This document shows positions 7,065 to 14,280 of a DNA stretch of 64,000 nucleotides, piece by piece. Below the pieces are notes generated by a model. That model was not told where the DNA came from and searched no databases. It was given only the letters and a program-made list of their open reading frames with translations. This stretch comes from Rhizobium sp. BK376 (GTDB lineage Bacteria; Pseudomonadota; Alphaproteobacteria; Rhizobiales; Rhizobiaceae). The first letter of the stretch is position 1; each line of letters starts with the position of its first letter. A program made the position numbers and the translations under genes. The DNA is taken from the NCBI RefSeq assembly GCF_004341625.1, contig NZ_SLZG01000011.1:62001-126000 (forward strand), written 5' to 3'.

Positions 7065-8597
7065 ATGAAGGAAATCCTGCAGGAACTTGAGCGTCGTCGT
7101 GAAATTGCCCGTAAGGGCGGCGGCGAAGCGCGCATCGATGCGCAGCACAAGCGCGGCAAGCTGACGGCGCGGGAGCGCATCGAGCTGTTTCTGGACGAGG
7201 GCTCCTTTGAAGAGTTCGATATGTTCGTCGAGCACCGTTCGACCGATTTCGGCATGGAGAACAGCAAGATTGCCGGCGACGGCGTCGTAACCGGATGGGG
7301 CACCGTCAACGGCCGCACCATTTTCGTCTTTGCCAAGGATTTCACCGTTTTCGGCGGTTCGCTCTCGGAAGCGCACGCCGAGAAGATCATCAAGGTGCAG
7401 GATATGGCGCTCAAGAACAGAGCGCCGATCATCGGCATCTACGATGCCGGTGGCGCGCGCATCCAGGAAGGGGTGGCCGCACTCGGCGGCTATGCGGAAG
7501 TCTTTCAGCGGAATGTGCTGTCCTCGGGCGTCATTCCCCAGATCTCGATCATCATGGGTCCCTGCGCAGGCGGCGACGTCTACTCGCCGGCCATGACCGA
7601 TTTCATCTTCATGGTGCGCGATACGTCCTACATGTTCGTGACCGGCCCGGATGTGGTCAAGACCGTCACCAACGAGACCGTCACGGCGGAGGAACTCGGC
7701 GGCGCGTCCGTGCATACCGTCAAATCATCGATCGCGGACGCGGCTTACGACAACGACCTGGACACCTTGCTGCAGGTGCGCAGGCTGATCGACTTCCTGC
7801 CGCTGTCGAACACGGCGCCGATACCCGAGATCGAATGTTACCAATCGGTGACCGACATGGACATGTCGCTCGATACGCTCATCCCGGCCAACGCCAACAA
7901 GCCCTACGACATCAAGGAACTGATCCTGAAGACCGCCGACGAGGGCGACTTCTTCGAGATCCAGGCAAGCTTTGCGAAGAATATCGTCTGTGGCTTTGGC
8001 CGCATCGAGGGATCAACAGTCGGCTTCGTCGCCAACCAGCCGATGGTGCTAGCTGGCGTGCTGGACAGCGATGCGTCGCGCAAGGCGGCACGTTTCGTGC
8101 GCTTCTGCGATTGCTTTAACATTCCGATCGTAACCTTTGTCGACGTACCCGGCTTCCTGCCCGGAACTGCACAGGAATATGGCGGCCTGATCAAGCATGG
8201 TGCGAAGCTGCTCTTTGCCTATGCGGAAGCAACAGTGCCGAAGCTTACCGTCATCACGCGCAAGGCCTTCGGCGGCGCTTACGACGTCATGGCGTCTAAG
8301 CATCTGCGCGGTGACATCAACTATGCCTGGCCGACGGCGCAGATTGCGGTCATGGGCGCCAAGGGCGCCGTCGAGATCATCTTCCGCAAGGATATCGCCG
8401 ATCCGGAGAAAATTTCCGCGCATACGAAAATGTATGAGGACCGCTTCCTCTCGCCCTTCGTCGCGGCTGAAAGGGGCTATGTCGACGAGGTTATCATGCC
8501 GCATTCGACACGTCGTCGTCTTGCACGTGGTCTCAGAATGTTGCGCAACAAGGATCTGTCGAACCCCTGGAAGAAGCACGACAACATTCCTCTGTGA
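7065..8597 (+). CDS. pccB: Propionyl-CoA carboxylase beta (carboxyltransferase) subunit
   Basis: 510 residues, the usual length. The N-terminal carboxyltransferase lobe shows ARERIELFLD, GGSLSEAHAEKI, DAGGARIQEGV and the oxyanion loop MGPCAGGDVYSPA. The C-terminal lobe shows GFVANQPMVLAG, DVPGFLPGTAQEYGG and RKAFGGAYDVMASK. The enzyme moves CO2 from carboxybiotin on PccA to propionyl-CoA, making methylmalonyl-CoA in the route for odd-chain fatty acids and branched amino acids. Family specificity for propionyl- over acetyl-CoA is usual for this subgroup but not proven here. Its partner pccA is on the opposite strand about 6 kb away. Confidence 0.95.
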   Translation: MKEILQELERRREIARKGGGEARIDAQHKRGKLTARERIELFLDEGSFEEFDMFVEHRSTDFGMENSKIAGDGVVTGWGTVNGRTIFVFAKDFTVFGGSLSEAHAEKIIKVQDMALKNRAPIIGIYDAGGARIQEGVAALGGYAEVFQRNVLSSGVIPQISIIMGPCAGGDVYSPAMTDFIFMVRDTSYMFVTGPDVVKTVTNETVTAEELGGASVHTVKSSIADAAYDNDLDTLLQVRRLIDFLPLSNTAPIPEIECYQSVTDMDMSLDTLIPANANKPYDIKELILKTADEGDFFEIQASFAKNIVCGFGRIEGSTVGFVANQPMVLAGVLDSDASRKAARFVRFCDCFNIPIVTFVDVPGFLPGTAQEYGGLIKHGAKLLFAYAEATVPKLTVITRKAFGGAYDVMASKHLRGDINYAWPTAQIAVMGAKGAVEIIFRKDIADPEKISAHTKMYEDRFLSPFVAAERGYVDEVIMPHSTRRRLARGLRMLRNKDLSNPWKKHDNIPL

Positions 8598-8710
8598 CCA
8601 CAAGTCGCGGATTTTACACGAAAATTTGATGCGGTGTCAGAAGCTTTGTATTCACGAATTCTACAGTGCAGGCTAATTCGGAGGCGAAGACGCAAAAACT
8701 GGAGATTCTT

Positions 8711-9097
8711 ATGGCACTTTTCGACGGCTTGAACAAATATCAGCCTTACGCCTTGACCGTACTTCGTATCATGACCGGTCTGCAGTATATCGAGCACGGC
8801 ACGCAGAAGCTTTTCGGCTTCCCGTCCGGCGGCCCTGCAACGCTCAGCGGCCTCTATCTGACCCAGGGTATCCTCGAAGCATTTGGCGGCTTGCTGATCG
8901 CTCTCGGCCTGTTCACGCGCCCGGTCGCCTTCATCCTTTGCGGCAATATGGCGGTCGCCTATTTCATGGCCCATTTTCCGAAAAGCTTCTTCCCGGCCCT
9001 GAATGGCGGCGACGCCGCCATCCTGTTCTGCTTCGTATTCATGTACCTGTTCTTCGCCGGCCCCGGCCTGCTGGCGCTCGACAATCGCAAGAAGTAA
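8711..9097 (+). CDS. DoxX family membrane protein
   Basis: 128 residues, four predicted membrane helices. ALTVLRIMTGLQYIEHG and TQKLFGFP at the N-terminus, then GLYLTQGILEAFGGLLIALG, are typical of DoxX/YphA-type proteins. They are linked to redox balance and quinone-associated functions in some bacteria; the role here is unknown. GGAG six bases before the ATG fixes the start. It stands alone downstream of pccB and converges on sugE. Confidence 0.88.
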   Translation: MALFDGLNKYQPYALTVLRIMTGLQYIEHGTQKLFGFPSGGPATLSGLYLTQGILEAFGGLLIALGLFTRPVAFILCGNMAVAYFMAHFPKSFFPALNGGDAAILFCFVFMYLFFAGPGLLALDNRKK

Positions 9098-9112
9098 TCG
9101 CTTTCGCCGGGT

Positions 9113-9427
9113 TCAGGCAGCAAGCTTGAGCCCGGCGATGCCTGCAACGATCAGGCCGATGCAAACGATCCTCACCACCGTTGCGGGATCGCCCAGAAGG
9201 CAAATGCCGAGGATGACGGTGCCCACCGTGCCGATACCTGTCCACACTGCGTAAGCAGTTCCGATCGGAAGCGTCTTGACGGCCAGACCGAGCAGGGCGA
9301 CGCTGGCAACCATCGACAACAGCGTCAGCGTAGTGGGAAGGGGGCGGGAAAATCCGTCCGTGAATTTCAGTCCGACGGCCCAGCCGATTTCAAAAAGACC
9401 AGCCAGGAAAAGCAGAAACCAAGCCAT
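9113..9427 (-). CDS. sugE: SugE/Gdx small multidrug resistance exporter, probable guanidinium exporter
   Basis: 104 residues with four membrane helices. The conserved Glu lies in AGLFEIGWAVGLK (about 9-21, the ion-coupling Glu at 13), followed by GTAYAVWTGIGTVGT and GICLLGDPATVVRI. The GWA sequence after the Glu is typical of the SugE/Gdx subgroup, which exchanges guanidinium for protons, as opposed to polyaromatic-cation EmrE. Upstream of it are two ACGG-loop hairpins characteristic of the guanidine-II riboswitch, which strongly supports a guanidinium role. GGAGCGAAGA precedes the ATG. Confidence 0.93.
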   Translation of the reverse strand: MAWFLLFLAGLFEIGWAVGLKFTDGFSRPLPTTLTLLSMVASVALLGLAVKTLPIGTAYAVWTGIGTVGTVILGICLLGDPATVVRIVCIGLIVAGIAGLKLAA

Positions 9428-9447
9428 TCTTCGCTCCGTTCAAAAGA

Positions 9448-9506
9448 GCGAGGCCGTCCCCGCGGTCGGTCAACGGGCCTCAAGCCCGCCGTCGCAGCCG
9501 TCTGCG
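9448..9506 (-). promoter_or_regulatory. Guanidine-II (mini-ykkC) riboswitch upstream of sugE
   Basis: On the minus strand two small hairpins each end in an ACGG tetraloop. The first is CGCAG-ACGG-CTGCG (9506-9493, five perfect pairs). The second is GCGGGG-ACGG-CCTCGC (9463-9448, six pairs with one G-U). They are 29 bases apart and the second is about 13 bases before the ribosome-binding site. Two stems with ACGR loops upstream of an SMR exporter are the defining features of the guanidine-II class, which exposes the ribosome-binding site when guanidine bridges the two loops. Confidence 0.88.
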
Positions 9507-9576
9507 ATTATGGACATATGCTTCGCCCGGTTTCCATTTGCAAGATAGAGTGGCGCCGAAAGGCGCACCACCCGAT

Positions 9577-10410
9577 CTATGCCAACCGCTCGGCGTGCCA
9601 TTGCAGATGATCGTCCATGAAGGTCGACACGAAATAGTAGGAATGATCGTAGCGCTCATGCATCCGCATCATCAGATTGATATCTGTACCCTTCACGGCC
9701 TCCTCGAACAGCCAGGGACGCAGGCCGGTCTCGAGATAGCCGTCGGCCTTTCCCTGGTCGATGAGGAATTCGGGAAAGCGTGCACCATCCTTGACTAGGG
9801 CGCAGGCGTCGTATTGACGCCACTTCGTCTGGTCTTCGCCGAGATATTTCTCATAGGCATCCATCGACCAATCAGCGGTCATCGGCTCGACGATCGGCGC
9901 AAATGCGCTGCAGCTCTTAAAACGGTCCGGATTTTTCAGGGCGATGGTCAACGCGCCGTGACCGCCCATCGAAAAGCCGAAAATGCCCTGCCGGCTCATG
10001 TCCATCCGGAAGTGCTGGCTGACGAGAGCGGGCAGTTCCTGCGTGATGTAGCTGTACATCTGGAAATTCCGCGCCCAAGGCGTCTCGGTTGCGTCGAGAT
10101 AGAAGCCAGCTCCCTTGCCCATCTGCCAGTTGGTGATCTCGTCGGGCACATCGCTGCCGCGCGGGCTGGTATCGGGCGTTACGACAATGAGGCCGAGTTC
10201 CGAAGCCATACGGCGGTACTCGCCTTTTTCCATGACGTTGGCATGGGTGGAGGTAAGGCCGGAGAGGAACCAGACGACGGGGCAGGGGTCGGTGATCGCC
10301 TTCGGCGGCACGTAAACGCCGAAGGTCATCTCGCAATTGCAGGTCTCGGAGGGATGGGAATAGACGCCCTGCATGCCACCGTAAGCGGTATTTTGGGAAA
10401 GGACTTTCAT
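9577..10410 (-). CDS. fghA: S-formylglutathione hydrolase
   Basis: 277 residues, esterase D family. Conserved elements include VYVPP, WFLSGLTSTHANVMEKGEY-type N-terminal motif, the nucleophile elbow GFSMGGHGAL, the catalytic Asp region LIDQGKADGYL and the catalytic His in HERYDHSYYF. It hydrolyses S-formylglutathione to formate and glutathione, the last step of glutathione-dependent formaldehyde oxidation. The start is the ATG overlapping the stop of the UPF0178 gene (ATGA), so the two are coupled. The earlier steps are encoded just upstream (gfa, adhC) on the same strand. Confidence 0.95.
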   Translation of the reverse strand: MKVLSQNTAYGGMQGVYSHPSETCNCEMTFGVYVPPKAITDPCPVVWFLSGLTSTHANVMEKGEYRRMASELGLIVVTPDTSPRGSDVPDEITNWQMGKGAGFYLDATETPWARNFQMYSYITQELPALVSQHFRMDMSRQGIFGFSMGGHGALTIALKNPDRFKSCSAFAPIVEPMTADWSMDAYEKYLGEDQTKWRQYDACALVKDGARFPEFLIDQGKADGYLETGLRPWLFEEAVKGTDINLMMRMHERYDHSYYFVSTFMDDHLQWHAERLA

Positions 10411-10874
10411 ATCTGGCCTCCAGTGGGTGGGGTCATCGCTTTTGCTCGCCGGCAAAGCCGGTCGAAGGTTTCCAGAAATTGGGAGCGGTCGCGCGGCGAG
10501 AAGGCGGCATTATAGCCCTTGCTCTCGCCGGTTTCCCGAAGATGCGCGCCGAGATCGCGCATGGCGGTCGCCATGCCGATATTGGCCTTGTCGAAAATCC
10601 GGCCTGTCGGCCCTGTCACCATCGCGCCTGTGGCAACGCATCGCCCGGCAAGCGGCACGTCTGCGGTCACCACGACGTCCCCCTCGCCAGCGCGTTCCGC
10701 GATCCAGTTATCCGCCGCATCGAAGGCGTTGGATACGATAACGTTGTGGACCATCGGATCACGCGACGGCCGCAAGCCGGAATTGGCAACGAAGGTCACC
10801 TCGATACCGTGGCGCTCTGCGACCTTGAGAATTTCCGGCTTCACCGGACAAGCGTCCGCATCGACAAAGATCAT
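10407..10874 (-). CDS. UPF0178 (YaiI/YqxD, DUF188) family protein
   Basis: 155 residues. IFVDADACPVKPEILKVA at the N-terminus, VVTADVPLAGRC and GYNAAFSPRDRSQF mark this family, whose fold resembles PIN-like nucleases with clustered acidic residues (DADACP). Biochemical function is not known. It overlaps fghA by four bases and so is probably co-translated with it, an association with formaldehyde genes I would not predict from function. Confidence 0.9.
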   Translation of the reverse strand: MIFVDADACPVKPEILKVAERHGIEVTFVANSGLRPSRDPMVHNVIVSNAFDAADNWIAERAGEGDVVVTADVPLAGRCVATGAMVTGPTGRIFDKANIGMATAMRDLGAHLRETGESKGYNAAFSPRDRSQFLETFDRLCRRAKAMTPPTGGQI

Positions 10875-10901
10875 GAGATGGCAATCTGTTTCATGGGTAG
10901 A

Positions 10902-10931
10902 GCTCTGTGCGCCCCGATGGAGGCACAGAGC
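10902..10931. repeat. Inverted repeat between gfa and the UPF0178 gene
   Basis: GCTCTGTGC (10902-10910) pairs perfectly with GCACAGAGC (10923-10931) around a 12-base loop. There is no T-run on either side, so it may be a processing or attenuation hairpin rather than a simple terminator between gfa and the downstream pair. Confidence 0.45.
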
Positions 10932-10983
10932 AGTTCGGTATTCCCCAATAGCCTTGGAATCGCTTGAGGTTCAAGACACTGGT

Positions 10984-11559
10984 TTACTCTCTCAGCGTTC
11001 CGGCCTTCTTGGCAACCCAGGTCGAAATGGCGTCCATCAAGGTCGGATTGAGGCAGTCATATGGCTCCAGGCCGAGTTCCTTGAGCTTTGAGCGAACGCC
11101 CGCCATTGCGGACGGCGGCGTGCCCGTTTCGATGATCGAGGACACGAAGGCCGCGAAACCGGGGGCCGGCCATCCGCTTTCTTGAAAGCGTTCGGGGTGC
11201 ACAAAGGAAAGGCCTGTGAAGGCGTGGTCCCGCTCGACCGGCCCATACATGTGCACACCGCACCCCGTGCAGGCATGGCGCTGGATCAGGGCGCTGGGAT
11301 CGACAACCTTCAACTTGTCGCCGTTTTCCAGAACGCTGACCTTGTCCGTCGGTGCGACGGCGACGATGGAAAAGGCCGCGCCTTCGGGCTTCCAGCATTT
11401 CGAACAACCGCAGGCGTGGTTGTGCAGCACCGAGCCTTCGATCCTGACTTTCACCGGTCGATCGGCGCAGGCGCAGACCAATGTCCCGCCGTTGAAATTC
11501 GCCTGGCCTGCCTTCACCCCGCCATTCAGGGCGGGGTGTATCGATACTTGACTTGGCAT
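10984..11559 (-). CDS. gfa: S-(hydroxymethyl)glutathione synthase (GFA family)
   Basis: 191 residues, the normal length. Zinc-binding cysteines occur in LVCACADRP, HACGCSKCW and HACTGCGVHMYGP, the pattern of glutathione-dependent formaldehyde-activating enzyme. FTGLSFVHPERF follows. It is described as speeding the condensation of formaldehyde with glutathione, or as a glutathione carrier that raises the local substrate level for the dehydrogenase. It lies about 100 bases downstream of adhC on the same strand. Confidence 0.95.
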   Translation of the reverse strand: MPSQVSIHPALNGGVKAGQANFNGGTLVCACADRPVKVRIEGSVLHNHACGCSKCWKPEGAAFSIVAVAPTDKVSVLENGDKLKVVDPSALIQRHACTGCGVHMYGPVERDHAFTGLSFVHPERFQESGWPAPGFAAFVSSIIETGTPPSAMAGVRSKLKELGLEPYDCLNPTLMDAISTWVAKKAGTLRE

Positions 11560-11662
11560 GCTCTGCTCCTCCTCCTTGGTCGCCTGCGGCCTCCCAAATC
11601 AGGATCGATTTGCCAAAAGATCGCAGGCTATTTCAAAGCCGCGTCGCCTTGCCGTGTTCTCC

Positions 11663-12790
11663 TCAATACAGCACGACGCTGCGGATGCTTTCTCCGGAAT
11701 GCATCAGTTCAAAGCCCTTGTTGATGTCTTGGAGCGGCATCGTATGGGTGATCATCGGGTCGATCTGGATCTTGCCTTCCATGTACCAGTCGACGATCTT
11801 CGGAACGTCGGTGCGGCCGCGCGCACCGCCGAAGGCGGTGCCCATCCAGGAGCGGCCGGTCACCAGCTGGAAGGGGCGGGTGGAAATTTCCTGGCCGGCA
11901 CCGGCGACGCCAATAACGACGGACTTGCCCCAGCCACGATGCGAGGCTTCCAGCGCCTGGCGCATGACCTTGGTGTTGCCGGTGCAGTCGAATGTGTAGT
12001 CGGCTCCGCCGATCTGATCGGCGCCGCGCTTCGTCATGTTGACGAGGTAAGGCACGATATCGTCGCCAACCTCCTTCGGATTGACGAAATGCGTCATGCC
12101 GAATCGCTCGCCCCATGGCTTCTTGTCGTTGTTGAGATCGACGCCGATGATCATGTCGGCACCGGCGAGCTTCAGGCCCTGAATGACGTTGAGGCCGATG
12201 CCGCCCAAGCCGAAGACGATGGCGGTTGCGCCTATCTCGACCTTGGCGGTGTTGATGACGGCGCCGATGCCCGTCGTCACACCGCAGCCGATGTAGCAGA
12301 TCTTGTCGAAGGGTGCGTCCGGATTGACCTTGGCGACGGCGATCTCCGGCAGAACCGTGTAATTGGCGAAGGTCGAGCAGCCCATGTAGTGATGGATCTT
12401 GTCCCTGCCGATCGAGAAGCGCGAGGTACCGTCGGGCATCAGGCCCTGGCCCTGGGTCGAACGGATAGCCGTGCAAAGATTGGTCTTGCGCGACAGGCAG
12501 GAGGGGCACTCGCGGCACTCGGGCGTATAGAGCGGGATGACATGGTCGCCCTTCTTCACGGAAGTAACGCCTGGGCCGACATCGACCACGATTCCAGCGC
12601 CTTCGTGGCCGAGGATCGCGGGAAACAGACCTTCCGGATCGGCGCCCGAAAGCGTGAAATCGTCCGTGTGGCAGATGCCCGTCGCCTTGACTTCGATCAG
12701 CACTTCGCCGGCTTTCGGGCCTTCGAGCTGAACCGTCATGATTTCAAGCGGTTTTCCTGCCTGCACGGCAACGGCGGCGCGCACGTCCAT
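11663..12790 (-). CDS. frmA: S-(hydroxymethyl)glutathione dehydrogenase / class III alcohol dehydrogenase
   Basis: 375 residues. Catalytic zinc ligands are in ATGICHTD and GHEGAGIV; structural zinc cysteines are in CRECPSCLSRKTNLC; the NAD-binding loop is FGLGGIGLNVIQG. CRSGxx-type class III features such as STQGQGLMPDGTSRF are present. It oxidises S-hydroxymethylglutathione to S-formylglutathione with NAD+ and can also act on S-nitrosoglutathione. With gfa and fghA it gives a full formaldehyde-to-formate route. Other names are adhC, adhI or flhA. Confidence 0.96.
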   Translation of the reverse strand: MDVRAAVAVQAGKPLEIMTVQLEGPKAGEVLIEVKATGICHTDDFTLSGADPEGLFPAILGHEGAGIVVDVGPGVTSVKKGDHVIPLYTPECRECPSCLSRKTNLCTAIRSTQGQGLMPDGTSRFSIGRDKIHHYMGCSTFANYTVLPEIAVAKVNPDAPFDKICYIGCGVTTGIGAVINTAKVEIGATAIVFGLGGIGLNVIQGLKLAGADMIIGVDLNNDKKPWGERFGMTHFVNPKEVGDDIVPYLVNMTKRGADQIGGADYTFDCTGNTKVMRQALEASHRGWGKSVVIGVAGAGQEISTRPFQLVTGRSWMGTAFGGARGRTDVPKIVDWYMEGKIQIDPMITHTMPLQDINKGFELMHSGESIRSVVLY

Positions 12791-12903
12791 GGTCGTCTGT
12801 CTCCCTAATGATTTGATTGTTTTGATTTTGGCATGGCGTGACTGACCCGCTCAAGCAAAAAACGGGGGGGCCGTCATGTTTCTTTTATCGCCAGCCTTGG
12901 TTG

Positions 12904-14169
12904 TCAGAACAACCGATGCGCCGAATAGATGATCGCATAGGCGTGGATCATCACGGCCGCATAGAGACCGAAGCCGATCAGCATGCGTTCGGCGCCGGTC
13001 ATCTCCTCCAGTTTCTCCTTCGGTTTGACGGAGCGTGCGCCGATGAGGCTCAGCAACGTGAATACGGCAAGGCCGGCAAGCAGTGCGACTGATGGCACAT
13101 GGATCTGCCAGCCGACCCAGAGAATGATGAATGTGATCCCGAAGCTGGCGCAAAGCAGTGAAAGACGGCTTCTGAAGGCCTGCCTGAGGATCTGTCCGCC
13201 ATCAAAGCGGTACATCGGCAGCAGATTGAGGAGATTGAAGGCGCCGAGGATCAACAGGAACGTCAGGATAGGCAGAGAGAGTAGCTCCGAAATCGCGCCT
13301 CTCGCTGACATGTCGTGGGCGGCGATAAGGATTGGCACGAGGAAAGCCGACATGCCCGGACCCATCAGGGCGCAAGTGGCCACCTCGAAGAGGCTATTGT
13401 AGGGCCGCCCACCAATGGCGATTCCGCCGAGGAGCGGTACGAATATCATTCTGACCCAGGTGTGACCGAAGGTGCGGTAGGCCGCCATATGGCCCAGCTC
13501 GTGCAGGACAATCACCAGTGTCAGGAAGGTGGAGATCATTAGACCACCGATCGTCAAGCCGAAGAAGGGCCAGAGAATAAGCGTCGAGATGACCGCCAGG
13601 GCAGTTTGCATCAGGGGATGCTCGAAGTGGCCGTTGGGTTTTGATTTCCCGGTTTCAATCCAGCTTTCAAGCGCACGCATTTCCCGACGCAGGACGAAAT
13701 AGCGAAAGAGCAGGAAGGCAAGGCCCCGATACCGGTCGGTCTGCTCCACCAGCAGCGTTGTACCACCCTCCGACAGGCTAACCTCGCGCCTTTCTCGATA
13801 ATTCCTCCAGAAGCCGGCATCGAGTGTGCTGTCGTCGATGATGCGCGCGCTGTAGGCCCGACCCTCCGGCGTTGCGGCGACGGGTTCGACTGCGAGCAGA
13901 CGGCGAATCGGTTCACCGTGCCGGTCGAGATGGGCGTAGGTCTGCTCGACCACGCCCGGGCGATTTTTTAGGGCACGGCTGCTTATGACGGAATGATGCC
14001 AATCGGCTTCCTCGCCTGCCGGATCGATTGCTCGCCAGATGGCCTCGGGTGCTGTCTGAAATGTCCGGCGAACGCGGATCGTACGCCTTCCGATAGGGGC
14101 GGCCATCAATAGCCAGAGGATGCCGAGATTGAGGCTAAGCAGCAGAAGTGCTGAAAGAAGCGGCGACAT
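12904..14169 (-). CDS. SRPBCC-M50 fusion: membrane site-2-type zinc metalloprotease
   Basis: 421 residues. A first membrane segment (about 3-23) is followed by a START/SRPBCC-like domain (about 30-175: FQTAPEAIWRAID, ADWHHSVI, LLVEQTDRYRG). Then comes a multi-span membrane domain. HELGH at 223-227 is the zinc-binding HExxH of family M50, and NLLPMYRFDGG at 315-325 supplies the third ligand (Asp 323) in the xxPxxxDGG context. Such enzymes cut substrates within the membrane, often anti-sigma factors. The fused SRPBCC domain may bind a lipid or hydrophobic ligand, or gate access (inference). It converges on nothing obvious and is flanked by adhC and pccA on the same strand. Confidence 0.85.
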   Translation of the reverse strand: MSPLLSALLLLSLNLGILWLLMAAPIGRRTIRVRRTFQTAPEAIWRAIDPAGEEADWHHSVISSRALKNRPGVVEQTYAHLDRHGEPIRRLLAVEPVAATPEGRAYSARIIDDSTLDAGFWRNYRERREVSLSEGGTTLLVEQTDRYRGLAFLLFRYFVLRREMRALESWIETGKSKPNGHFEHPLMQTALAVISTLILWPFFGLTIGGLMISTFLTLVIVLHELGHMAAYRTFGHTWVRMIFVPLLGGIAIGGRPYNSLFEVATCALMGPGMSAFLVPILIAAHDMSARGAISELLSLPILTFLLILGAFNLLNLLPMYRFDGGQILRQAFRSRLSLLCASFGITFIILWVGWQIHVPSVALLAGLAVFTLLSLIGARSVKPKEKLEEMTGAERMLIGFGLYAAVMIHAYAIIYSAHRLF

Positions 14170-14280
14170 CGAAAGCTCCCGCGGATGATTTCCACCCGCA
14201 TGTCCCCAATTATCGCCGATTACCCTTAAGCGAAGTGAGAAGGAATTTCGTGCAATTCTAATCGAATGCGGACCAACGGA

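Noticed and set aside
11558..12808. 416-codon rightward frame across the adhC region
   Set aside because: It is antisense to a clear class III alcohol dehydrogenase, has no recognisable domain and is rich in Asp/Gly/Ala as expected of a shadow frame.
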